Of a stretch of 64,000 nt of DNA, positions 50,754 through 58,611 are shown piece by piece. How positions within the stretch are numbered: position 1 is the stretch's first letter; every line of letters starts with the position of its first letter. The notes under the pieces are model-generated. The model was not told the DNA's origin and did not search any database. It was given only the letters and a program-made list of their open reading frames with translations. The stretch lies in the NCBI GenBank assembly GCA_965227745.1, contig OZ245769.1:2356001-2420000 (forward strand), read 5' to 3'. This stretch comes from GAS368 sp965227745. Lineage in GTDB: Bacteria; Verrucomicrobiota; Verrucomicrobiia; Opitutales; Opitutaceae. The position numbers were made by a program, and so were the translations under genes.

Positions 50754-51752
50754 TCACCACACCAGCAACCCACCCGCAAAAGTCAGCCCCGCGCCCACGC
50801 TGCAAAAGATGATCTTGTCGCCGTCGTTAAAGATGCCCTCTTCCGCCGCCCAGCCCAGCGCCATCGAGACACTCGCCGCGCTCGTGTTGCCGTACTTGCC
50901 GATGGTCACGACAAACTTGTCGTAGGGAATTCCCACGCGCCGGCTCACCGCCTTGAGGATGCGCTCGTTCGCCTGATGCGGCACGATCCACGCGATGTCC
51001 TCCGGCTTTAGGTTCTCACGCTTCAGCGTCTGCTCGATCTGCTCGGCGAAGCCCACCACCGCGCTGCGAAACACCGCCGCGCCATCCATCTGGAGGTAAA
51101 ATTGCTCGATGTCCCCGCCGCCCGACTGCGGGATCGGCTTGAGCGCGCCGCCACCCGGCCGTTGGATCGCTTCAAACTGCGTCGCGTCACCCGACAGCCC
51201 CATGTGGTGCAACCGATGCCCGCCCTCCGCCGCCGTCAAGATCGCCGCGCCCGCGCCGTCGCCAAAGAGAAACGCCGTCCGATGATCCTCGGGATTCGTG
51301 ATGCGCGACAACAGCTCCGCCGTCACCACGATCAAGTTCTTCGCCGTGCCGCTGCAGATAAAGGCCCGCCCCACTTCCAGCGCGTACAGCCAGCCCGAGC
51401 ATGCCGCATTCAGGTCAAACGCCAGCGCGCGCGGAATGCCCAACTGCCGCGCGAGCGAGCTCGCCATCGAGGGCACCGGCTGGTCCGGGATCAGCGTCGC
51501 CATGATGATGCCGTCGATCTGGCTCACCTCCATGCCCGCCTGTCGTAGCGCATGCTGCACCGCGATCACCGCAAACCCGGTCGCGGTCTCATCGTCCGCC
51601 GCGAAGCGCCGCTCCTTGATGCCCGTGAGGTGGATCATCTCCTCCTCCGTGCGATCAGGGAAAGCCTTTAGAATCTCACTGTTGGCGCGGACCTTCGCGG
51701 GAACCGCGTAACCCACGCCAGCAATGCAAACGGTGTCGACGATCGTACTCAA
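50754..51752 (-). CDS. fabH: 3-oxoacyl-ACP synthase III (FabH family)
   Basis: 332 residues from the TTG at 51752, the best start at the family N-terminus (STIVDTVCIAGVGYAVPAKV). No ATG is available without running into the upstream gene. Thiolase fold with FDLNAACSGWLYALEVGRAF (nucleophile Cys118), WIVPHQANERILKAVSRRVG (His) and VTIGKYGNTSAASVSMALGW (Asn), the Cys-His-Asn triad of FabH. Condenses an acyl-CoA primer with malonyl-ACP. Downstream of a truncated lipoyl protein, 37 bases away, hinting at a keto-acid-derived primer. It may serve a special pathway rather than bulk lipid synthesis. Confidence 0.9.
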   Translation of the reverse strand: MSTIVDTVCIAGVGYAVPAKVRANSEILKAFPDRTEEEMIHLTGIKERRFAADDETATGFAVIAVQHALRQAGMEVSQIDGIIMATLIPDQPVPSMASSLARQLGIPRALAFDLNAACSGWLYALEVGRAFICSGTAKNLIVVTAELLSRITNPEDHRTAFLFGDGAGAAILTAAEGGHRLHHMGLSGDATQFEAIQRPGGGALKPIPQSGGGDIEQFYLQMDGAAVFRSAVVGFAEQIEQTLKRENLKPEDIAWIVPHQANERILKAVSRRVGIPYDKFVVTIGKYGNTSAASVSMALGWAAEEGIFNDGDKIIFCSVGAGLTFAGGLLVW

Positions 51753-51789
51753 GGTCAGGAGGAAATGACGCAACGCCCCCGGCGTCCAC

Positions 51790-52266
51790 TCAAGATTTAC
51801 GTGCGGCCAGGTACGCCGCCACATCGTCACCTGAGACGCGCCCACCCGGGCCCGTCGCCGCGATGTCCGTGATCTTCGCCGGGTCGAGACCCGCCTCTTG
51901 CATGAGCTTCGTCGCGCGCGGGGTCCAGATGACCGCCGCCGCCGGTTTCGCCGCCGCCGGAGCCGCCGCCGCGCCCGAGGCTGCACCCGCTTTCGACTCC
52001 AGATGCTTCAGCGTCACATCTTCTGTCTCGAGCCGCAAAAACAAGGCCCCCGGCACCAAAATCTCGCCCGGCTTCACCGGCAGCGCGACGACCACGCCAT
52101 CCGCCGGCGCCTCGTATTCGAAGATCGATTTATCGCTCTCCAGCTCCGCGATTTTTTGACCCTTCGCCACCCGGTCACCCGGCTTGGTCTTGAGCGAGAC
52201 GACAGTGAGCTCACTCACCGTCGCACCCATGGAAGGCACCGGAACATCAATGATAAAGGAAGCCAT
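51790..52266 (-). CDS. Lipoyl-domain plus E3-binding-domain protein lacking the acyltransferase
   Basis: 158 residues from ATG 52266 (MASFIIDVPVPSMGATVSEL). Residues 1-83 are a lipoyl domain with ELESDKSIFEYEAPADG (lipoyl-Lys46). A linker is followed by a peripheral subunit-binding domain 114-155 (TPRATKLMQEAGLDPAKITD, ATGPGGRVSGDDVAAYLAAR). The E2 catalytic domain is missing and the stop follows directly, so this is a naturally short carrier like protein X. It may carry acyl groups between an E1 elsewhere and the FabH-type enzyme encoded next, which is inference. Confidence 0.88.
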   Translation of the reverse strand: MASFIIDVPVPSMGATVSELTVVSLKTKPGDRVAKGQKIAELESDKSIFEYEAPADGVVVALPVKPGEILVPGALFLRLETEDVTLKHLESKAGAASGAAAAPAAAKPAAAVIWTPRATKLMQEAGLDPAKITDIAATGPGGRVSGDDVAAYLAARKS

Positions 52267-52921
52267 CAGAGGTTTGTTTCCCGCCGAGTGTGCGCGCCAA
52301 CCGCAGTTGGTCAAGGGGCTGCGTATCATCAAGCCGTGAGCTTAGGAAGCCGGTGACCGCTCGGCCCCCGTCAAAAAAACTCCGCCCCTGCCGCCCATGT
52401 CCGCACCTCCCTTACCCCGTCTCCTTCATCCCTTCCGTCCGCCGTTCTCTCCGTTACCTCCTGTAAAAAACCGGCAGCTCGTCATCCGCGTATTCCGTGG
52501 GCCGTCCCTTCCGAGCCTTCCCTTCTCTGTGCCTCCGTGTCTCTGTGGTTCAAAACCAAACCACCAAGTCAGCGAGAAATGCCAAAGCCCTACTCCGCCT
52601 CGGCACCACCTTCGCGCCCTTGGCGATCCACTCCACTCCCTCCTTTTCCTTCTGTAATAAAATCCGCGGTTCTTTTTCCGTGTGATCCGTGTGATCCGTG
52701 GGCCACTCCGTCCTGCCTTCTTCCTGCTCTTCCCGACCTTCCAGTTCCCACTAAACGTCCCCTTCAACCAACGCCCAAACCGAGTCTTCGCGTCACCTTC
52801 GCGCCTTCGCGTCTTTGCGCTTAATAAGAATCACCAATCCCCCGCCTGACTTCCGCGCGCCCTCCGCCTCCACTCCGTTTTTTGCGCCTTCTGTGCCTTC
52901 TTGCGGCTAAATGCCTTGGCC
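52267..52921. repeat. Spacer with several short-period arrays
   Basis: 655 bases without a gene. Visible arrays: 9-nt CCGTGTGAT CCGTGTGAT CCGTGGGCC at 52678-52703, TTCGCGCCTTCGCGTCTTTG at 52797-52823, and CTCTGTGCCTCCGTGTCTCT near 52530. Also TTGCGCCTTCTGTGCCTTCT near 52880. The last 100 bases before the KdsA stop show nothing else. Confidence 0.7.
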
Positions 52922-53716
52922 CTACTTCCTCACCGTCTTCCACACCGCCACACACGTCTCCAGCAGCTCCGGCAAATTCTTCAGCGCGATCATATTCGGC
53001 CCATCGCTGATCGCCTTGTCCGGGTCCGGATGCGTCTCGATAAACAGCCCGTCCGCCCCCGCCGCGAGCGCCGCCTTCGCCAACGGCGGCACAAATTCCC
53101 GCTGCCCGCTGCTCTTGCCGCCCCCCGCGCCCGGCAACTGCACCGCATGCGTCGCGTCAAACACCGTCGGGTAACCATTCTGCGCCATGATCGCAAACGA
53201 CCTCATATCGACCACGAGATTCTGATACCCAAACGTCGTCCCACGCTCAGTCTGCCAGATCTCCTTCGCCTTCCCCTCGCGCAGCTTCCCCGTGACGAAC
53301 TGCATCTCCATCGGCGAGAGAAACTGCCCCTTCTTCACATTCACCACGCGCCCCGTCTCCGCCGCCGCCAGCAAGAGATCAGTCTGCCGACACAAAAACG
53401 CCGGGATCTGCAGCACATCGCACACCTCTGCCACCGCCTTCACCTGCGCGCGCTCGTGCACATCCGTCAACACCGGGAAACCATAGTCGCGCTTCACCAT
53501 CGCCAGCAGCTCAAGGCCCTCCTCCAGCCCCGTCCCCCGCGCCCCCGCCAGTGACGTCCGGTTCGCCTTATCGAACGACCCCTTGAAGATAAACTTAATG
53601 CTCCGCTGCGCCCGCGCGATCTTCACGAGCCCCTCCGCCACCGTACGGCAAACCTTCTCACTCTCGAGCGAGCAAGGACCAGCAATCACCAGAAGTTTTT
53701 TCGAATCGAAGAGCAT
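52922..53716 (-). CDS. kdsA: 3-deoxy-8-phosphooctulonate synthase KdsA
   Basis: 264 residues from ATG 53716 (MLFDSKKLLVIAGPCSLESE). The longer frame is rejected. Class I aldolase-like TIM barrel with FKGSFDKANRTSLAGARGTG, PVLTDVHERAQVKAVAEVCD, GYQNLVVDMRSFAIMAQNGY and PTVFDATHAVQLPGAGGG. The Cys in AGPCSLE marks the metal-dependent class of KdsA. Condenses PEP and arabinose 5-phosphate to Kdo8P for LPS core synthesis, in line with a Gram-negative envelope. Flanked by repeat-rich spacer on both sides. Confidence 0.95.
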   Translation of the reverse strand: MLFDSKKLLVIAGPCSLESEKVCRTVAEGLVKIARAQRSIKFIFKGSFDKANRTSLAGARGTGLEEGLELLAMVKRDYGFPVLTDVHERAQVKAVAEVCDVLQIPAFLCRQTDLLLAAAETGRVVNVKKGQFLSPMEMQFVTGKLREGKAKEIWQTERGTTFGYQNLVVDMRSFAIMAQNGYPTVFDATHAVQLPGAGGGKSSGQREFVPPLAKAALAAGADGLFIETHPDPDKAISDGPNMIALKNLPELLETCVAVWKTVRK

Positions 53717-54390
53717 GTTTAAAAAAGGAGCCCGCGAAAACCCAATCCCGCGAACCGCCCCCACGAAACACACGCTCCCACCAAAAGCAAAGCTCAGGAT
53801 TCCAGATCGGCGGTATCCCCCCATCGCCCCGCCACGGTCCCGCTGGTCATTGCGAGAAGTCCGCCGCGGACGACGCGGCCATCCCTCTGCCCACCACCTC
53901 CGGCGGAGCCGGACCGCCCGTTCTCCACCTACCGTCGCCGTAGCCTGTCAAAGAACTCCCCACACCCCCAGACCCAAGACCTCATACCCCAAACCCCAAC
54001 CCCTTCCCCGCCCGCCCCGATCTCCGAACTCCGATCCCCCAATCTTCAAATGCCTATATTTACCTATATTCCCCTTTAGCCGCCTTGCACTGTGGGAGGG
54101 GCTTTACGCCCCGACTCAGCGGCTTCCGATCTTTCTCTTAATCTTTCTCTCAAACCCGACCCCATCCGACTTCCGCCCTTTCATTTTAAACTCCCCAGCC
54201 CTCTTCCCGTCCTTCCCGATCTTCCTGTTCAAATCCCCAGGCCCTCCGACTCTTCGCGTCACCTATGCGCCTTCGCGTCTTCGCGCTTAAAAAAACTCCG
54301 CCCCACCAGTTTCCGTTTTCGTGTGTTTCGTGTATTTCGTGGTTCCCCCTCCGATTTCTCCACGCCCACGCCCGAGGCCTTCCTTCCGTG
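53717..54390. repeat. Spacer with 9-10-nt arrays and a REP-like palindrome
   Basis: 674 bases. 10-nt units AATATAGGTA and AATATAGGCA on the minus strand (54051-54070), GGGG-cttta-CGCCCC inside GTGGGAGGGGCTTTACGCCC (about 54091-54115), TTCGCGCC-type units at 54267-54290, and 9-nt CGTGTGTTT CGTGTATTT CGTGGTTCC at 54320-54346. No gene recognised. Confidence 0.7.
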
Positions 54391-55428
54391 TCATCCGTGT
54401 GTTCCGTGGGCAAATTCTCTGCTCTCCGTTCCCTCCGTTTCCTCCTGTAAATCAGTTCGTCCCCTTTCGTGTGTTGAGTGTGTTTCGTGGGCCACCTCCG
54501 CCTCTGTGTCCTCTTCGGTCCCTGTCTCCTGTCCCCCGTCACCTGTCGCCTGCCTACTGATCACCACCGGATCAAACTCCGCCGCCGGCCGCGCCTCCAA
54601 TTCCCGCCGCACCTCCTTCTCCGCCGCGCGCCCCGCCGCCTCAGTCGCCACCATTACCCGCGCCTCCTCCGGCACCGGCTTCCCCCGCTTCTCGCACCGC
54701 GCCGCCAGCTTCCGCGCATCTTTAAACATGCTATCCACAAACGCCCAATGCTGCCGGTGCGCCGTGATCGCCGCCCGCTTCCGCCGCTTACACTCATCCG
54801 CCACCTCGCGGATATAATTCTCCTCCTCGCGCGTCGCCCGCTCCTCGCGCCGGTCGCTCTCCCGCATCCGCGCGATCTCGCGCGCGATCCGCACCACCGC
54901 CCGCTCTTTCTCCGGCCCCGCCTCCAGCTGCATCGCCTCCTGCAACAACTGCCCCAACGCCACCGCCGCCAACCCCGCCAATAAATCCGCGCAGACCGCG
55001 TCCCCGTCGTCCTCCCAAGCCTGCAACTCATCGCGCAGCAACCCCGCCGCCTCCCGCGCCCGCTGCATCCGCCCCCACTCCGCAAACCCACCCTGCCGCC
55101 ACGCCGAGAGATTCACCTCCGTGATCGCCCGCCCCTCGAACTGCTCCGCCAACACCTCCCGCACCACCGGCAGCTTATTCAACCACGCCACCAACACCTT
55201 CGCCGACACCCCGTCCTCCATCCGCGCATTCAACTCCTCCCGCACCCCCCGCGGCAGCCGCGCAATCTTCCCCACCCTCCCTCCCCCTCCGCGCACCCCC
55301 ACTCCGACCTCTTTCTCTTTATTCTTTATCTTAATCTTTCTCTCGGTCCGATCTGACTTCCCAGACCCAAGACCCAAAGCCCCAGCCTCTTCATTTTCGG
55401 CGTTCTTCATAGGATGATTGTTTTTCAT
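54391..55428 (-). CDS. Mu gp27/DUF3486-like DNA-binding protein with repeat-derived tail
   Basis: 345 residues. A basic, Gly-rich N-terminus precedes GKIARLPRGVREELNARMED, LVAWLNKLPVVREVLAEQFE and INEVNLSAW-like ITEVNLSAWRQGGFAEWGRM, a helix-turn-helix resembling the small-terminase or gp27 type proteins of Mu-like phages. A long charged coiled-coil region follows. The last 60 residues (HETHSTHERGRTDLQEETEG, then TESREFAHGTHG) are encoded by the short-period spacer repeats at 54391-54560. An ATG six codons later is also possible. No other phage genes are near. Function unknown. Confidence 0.6.
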   Translation of the reverse strand: MKNNHPMKNAENEEAGALGLGSGKSDRTERKIKIKNKEKEVGVGVRGGGGRVGKIARLPRGVREELNARMEDGVSAKVLVAWLNKLPVVREVLAEQFEGRAITEVNLSAWRQGGFAEWGRMQRAREAAGLLRDELQAWEDDGDAVCADLLAGLAAVALGQLLQEAMQLEAGPEKERAVVRIAREIARMRESDRREERATREEENYIREVADECKRRKRAAITAHRQHWAFVDSMFKDARKLAARCEKRGKPVPEEARVMVATEAAGRAAEKEVRRELEARPAAEFDPVVISRQATGDGGQETGTEEDTEAEVAHETHSTHERGRTDLQEETEGTESREFAHGTHG

Positions 55429-55729
55429 CCATCACGACCCTCCCTCCCACCACCGTCACGCCCCCATTCACCCCGCCCTTTGCTCCATTGGCTGTATTGC
55501 CTCCATTGCCTATTTCCTGTGTCATAAACCCACCAACCGCCAGACACCCCCGCGCACCTCGAGGCCGCTTCAGGTCGGCTTCAAGCCCGCCCAAAAGTAA
55601 CGCCGCCATCCCCGCCGGCTCCGTCACCAACGTGACTGCGGCTTCCAGCCGCAGAGTCGTCTGAGCCAACCGCGGCCACCGGCCGCTCACCCACCCCACC
55701 AAAATCGCCCCGCCCCCATCCCCTCGCAT
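55391..55729 (-). CDS. Uncertain small ORF upstream of the gp27-like gene
   Basis: 112 codons overlapping the next gene by 38 bases. LRLEAAVTLVTEPAGMAALL and GGLEADLKRPRGARGCLAVG look protein-like, but the C-terminal part (NGGNTANGAKGGVNGGV) is encoded by a 9-nt repeat (TTGGCTGTA TTGCCTCCA TTGCCTATT at 55487-55513). It may be an accessory gene of the same cassette or chance. Low confidence. Confidence 0.25.
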   Translation of the reverse strand: MRGDGGGAILVGWVSGRWPRLAQTTLRLEAAVTLVTEPAGMAALLLGGLEADLKRPRGARGCLAVGGFMTQEIGNGGNTANGAKGGVNGGVTVVGGRVVMDEKQSSYEERRK

Positions 55730-55980
55730 GCCAGAACAGGAGCCCGCCCCCTTTGGGCTTCTCCTCTCCTTCCACCTCGCCGACCGGGCCCCGCAGCCCC
55801 CGCTGCGGCGCTGTTTAGTCGCGAATTGCGACCTACCCCTTAGGTTTCCTCCGAACCTATGACCCCTTGCTGTCCGTGGAATCGGAGAAAACCCACCCCC
55901 TCTTTTGGGCGACCCAAGGTCCTGAATGCCGACAGCGGAAAAACTATTTATGCTCCTACAATATCAACCTCTCACCCTTC
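55730..55980. other. Spacer with small palindromes
   Basis: CCGCAGC-cccc-GCTGCGG at 55791-55808 and GTCGC-gaatt-GCGAC at about 55819-55833. Base composition turns A/T-rich after 55900. No gene or clear promoter seen. Confidence 0.4.
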
Positions 55981-56898
55981 ATGATTGCACAAAGCAGAAA
56001 GCCATTATTGGTTTTAATTTTAAGCTGCATTATCCTCGGTTTAGTCATCCTATTTAGAAATGGAACAACTACCTATAAAAATAACAATATAAGCAGCACG
56101 GACCTCGGGTCAGTCACCGCGCTCGACCGCTCCGCCAAACCATCCACAGGAACCTCAGTTAAAGAATCTGGTAGCGATAGTGCGAGCAGTCGAATCCCCT
56201 CAGCACAAGACATCCCACCACCTAGCTACCACCCGCTCGGCAACGGCGAGAGTTCACCGACAATCGCCCAGAACACCAAGGCTAAAACCCCGTCATCGCG
56301 CGTTGTTAGCCCTGAAAAGAAATCGGCAGCGCCAGGCGTCGCTGGACAGGCGGCAACCGCGACCAGCTTTCACCCGCAACAAGCGGCCAATGACACCGAT
56401 TTGTTCTTCAAAACGGTGCCTCTCGAGGCGACGATGCGGGATAATTTGGTGGCGCGGTTGGCTCGATTGTATCAAGCGAACGCGGATCTTTTGGACGCGA
56501 GCCGTGCGCAAGGGCTTAGTCATGCCGACGCCAGCAAATTGCGGGCTGAGCTGACTAAGGGCTATCAAACCGATGTAATCGCTCAACTCGGCGACCAACA
56601 GGGGCGCTATTTCCTGGAGCTCACCGGAGCCGCCCGCTTTGTTCCGATTGCTGAAGATTTTGCCGCTCGATGTGCAGCTCAAGGAGAGCCGCTCTCGCTT
56701 TCAACCTTGGCTGCCGTTGCGATCAATCTATCAAAAAATATCCAAGATCCAAGTCTTCCGCAGTCCACGGCAAAAGCTCCTCATGGTCTGCCCTTCATGG
56801 AAAGCGAGGCCATCAAGGCGGCCACCCCTATATTGACCCCGCAGCAATTGGAAATTTTTAAGACGTTATGGTCAGAACATCCCTATCCGCGACCTTGA
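55981..56898 (+). CDS. Hypothetical membrane-anchored protein, A/T-rich start
   Basis: 305 residues from ATG 55981. The longer frame from 55867 has no membrane-type start. One N-terminal helix (KPLLVLILSCIILGLVILFR), then a Ser/Thr/Pro-rich spacer to about residue 130 and a helical C-terminal domain (DLFFKTVPLEATMRDNLVAR, ANADLLDASRAQGLSHADAS, QGRYFLELTGAARFVPIAED). The first 150 bases are much more A/T-rich than the surrounding DNA, suggesting recent acquisition. No family recognised. Confidence 0.6.
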   Translation: MIAQSRKPLLVLILSCIILGLVILFRNGTTTYKNNNISSTDLGSVTALDRSAKPSTGTSVKESGSDSASSRIPSAQDIPPPSYHPLGNGESSPTIAQNTKAKTPSSRVVSPEKKSAAPGVAGQAATATSFHPQQAANDTDLFFKTVPLEATMRDNLVARLARLYQANADLLDASRAQGLSHADASKLRAELTKGYQTDVIAQLGDQQGRYFLELTGAARFVPIAEDFAARCAAQGEPLSLSTLAAVAINLSKNIQDPSLPQSTAKAPHGLPFMESEAIKAATPILTPQQLEIFKTLWSEHPYPRP

Positions 56899-56909
56899 AG
56901 CCGGAGAAA

Positions 56910-57009
56910 GGGGTCATGTCTTTACCCTCGCCAGCACCATCCGGTGACCGCGCAAGAACTCGTTGCATCGTCGCCTCGCCAACTCGATCAAGAGTCAAGA
57001 CATGACCCC
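56910..57009. mobile_element. MITE-like fragment with GGGGTCATGTCTT inverted ends
   Basis: Perfect 13-bp inverted repeats, GGGGTCATGTCTT (56910-56922) and AAGACATGACCCC (56997-57009), enclose 74 bases. Sequences of this kind often flank or follow REP-associated (Y1) transposase genes. No transposase remains here. Confidence 0.5.
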
Positions 57010-57083
57010 CTTGGCTTTGATCTACGGCTGCTTGATTGTTCCGTAGGCCCGGTCTAGGATCAGTAACACTAGACAAACATACT

Positions 57084-57411
57084 ATGCATTCGATAGGAGA
57101 ACATTTGGAACGCGAACTAGCAAATCGCGGATGGCGCGTAGTCGAGAAGACAAAAAGCTGAATCGGGTGGTACGAACGGGATATGGACTGTATATTCCAC
57201 TTGGTCACCGGTCGGCGCAAGCTTTAGACTCGAGTTTCTTATCAATTGGATGCCCAGGGTTAAACCTCGTATTTGGTCAGTTGAGGCGTATCGCGAACCC
57301 TTTGTCGCCGATAACGAACGGTCCGCTCGGCTATCGTTTGATTTGAATAGTGGTTGGCCGAACCGCTGCTCAGGGTTTGTTCGCACTCTCGATAAATTTA
57401 GGACTAATTAG
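57084..57411 (+). pseudogene. Frameshifted small hypothetical gene
   Basis: ATG 57084 opens HSIGEHLERELANRGWRVVE then KTK, running into a stop. In the next frame the reading continues AESGGTNGIWTVYSTWSPVG, ASFRLEFLINWMPRVKPRIW, SVEAYREPFVADNERSARLS, FDLNSGWPNRCSGFVRTLDK and FRTN before TAG at 57409-57411. The shift lies in the run ACAAAAAG. Joined, this is about 108 residues of protein-like sequence. Either a one-base error or mutation in the A-run, or a programmed shift. The family is not recognised. It resembles small single-domain immunity-type proteins. Confidence 0.6.
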
Positions 57412-57429
57412 TCGTTAACCCCTAAAGCC

Positions 57430-58347
57430 TCACGGCCCCAGATACTTCATCAGGAACGCCAGCGCCACGGGACGCAGATCCCGTGACAACGGCTTCTTGT
57501 TCCACGTCTCGAAATCGAAAGTGTGTCCGGCGCGTTCCACCAGCACGAGCTCGTGCGGAACTCCGGCGGCCTGCAACGCGCGGGCTAAATCCTCCGATTG
57601 CGCGTAGTCCACGGTCTTGTCGATCCGACCGTGCAGGATCAACACGGGCGGTGAGTTTTTCGTGAGGTGCGTCACCGGCGAGGCGCGGCGGTACACGTCG
57701 CCCGGGGCGTCGAGCGGACCAAAGACATTCACCGGACCGGCCGGGCGGAGCTTTGCCGTGGGCGTGCCATCCTCGGCCACTTCCCGGCGGGTGAGCAGAT
57801 TGCTGATGCCGTACATATCGATGACGGCTTTCACCCGGCACGACACGCCCGGATAAACGACGTCCGCCCCCTTGGGCTCGAATTCCGGCGCATCGCCGGT
57901 GAAGCCGACCATCAGCGACAGATGCCCCCCGGCCGAACCACCCGCCACCGCGATGCGCTCGGGATCGATCTGATACTCCGCCGCATGCGCGCGGAGGAAA
58001 CGCACGCCGTTTTTGCAGTCCTGGAGATTCGTCGGCCAGGCCCCGTCACCGAGCCGGTACTCGACGCTCACGGCGACATAGCCGGCCTTGGCGAACGTCT
58101 GGCAAATCTCCTTGGCGCGCGCCTCGGATTTCACGCCGCCGGTCCAGCCCCCGCCATGGATCCACACCACAGCCGGGGAGAGTTTCCCGGCGGCTGGGGT
58201 CGCGGGCAGGTAGAGATCGAGCTTCTCCGCGCGTCCGGCGGCCAGATATGGGATATCCGCCACCACCTGGGGCGCCGCCCTCTCCGCCGCCCAGACCGCC
58301 GGTATCCAATTCGCCACTACCGCCAAGAGAAAAAGAAATCGAGCCAT
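57430..58347 (-). CDS. Secreted alpha/beta hydrolase (BD-FAE/carboxylesterase type)
   Basis: 305 residues from ATG 58347 (MARFLFLLAVVANWIPAVWA, signal peptide). LDLYLPATPAAGKLSPAVVW then IHGGGWTGG (oxyanion hole), VSVEYRLGDGAWPTNLQDCK, AVAGGSAGGHLSLMVGFTG (nucleophile Ser), LILHGRIDKTVDYAQSEDLA (Asp) and VERAGHTFDF (His) give the full triad. Members hydrolyse acyl esters, often acetylated plant polysaccharides, in the periplasm or outside. No polysaccharide-degrading genes are adjacent. Confidence 0.88.
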   Translation of the reverse strand: MARFLFLLAVVANWIPAVWAAERAAPQVVADIPYLAAGRAEKLDLYLPATPAAGKLSPAVVWIHGGGWTGGVKSEARAKEICQTFAKAGYVAVSVEYRLGDGAWPTNLQDCKNGVRFLRAHAAEYQIDPERIAVAGGSAGGHLSLMVGFTGDAPEFEPKGADVVYPGVSCRVKAVIDMYGISNLLTRREVAEDGTPTAKLRPAGPVNVFGPLDAPGDVYRRASPVTHLTKNSPPVLILHGRIDKTVDYAQSEDLARALQAAGVPHELVLVERAGHTFDFETWNKKPLSRDLRPVALAFLMKYLGP

Positions 58348-58611
58348 GGCAGGACGACTACCGCATCCCGCGCGCGCTGACCAGTCCAACGTGGGATTGG
58401 TGCGCGGTTAAACAAGTGGCTAAACGCACTTTTGATCCCGGCCCTATCGAACCCCCGGAACTTCAGTTTCTACCAGTAATCCTCAACCCAATTCCGCCAC
58501 TGCTTGCTCGACAGGATCGTATTAACACGCGCCCACCCCACCCTCATCTGCATTCGACATCCGCCCTCCCTGCGCTCCTCCTCGCCGCTCCCGCTTCCCT
58601 CCTCCCGCCGC

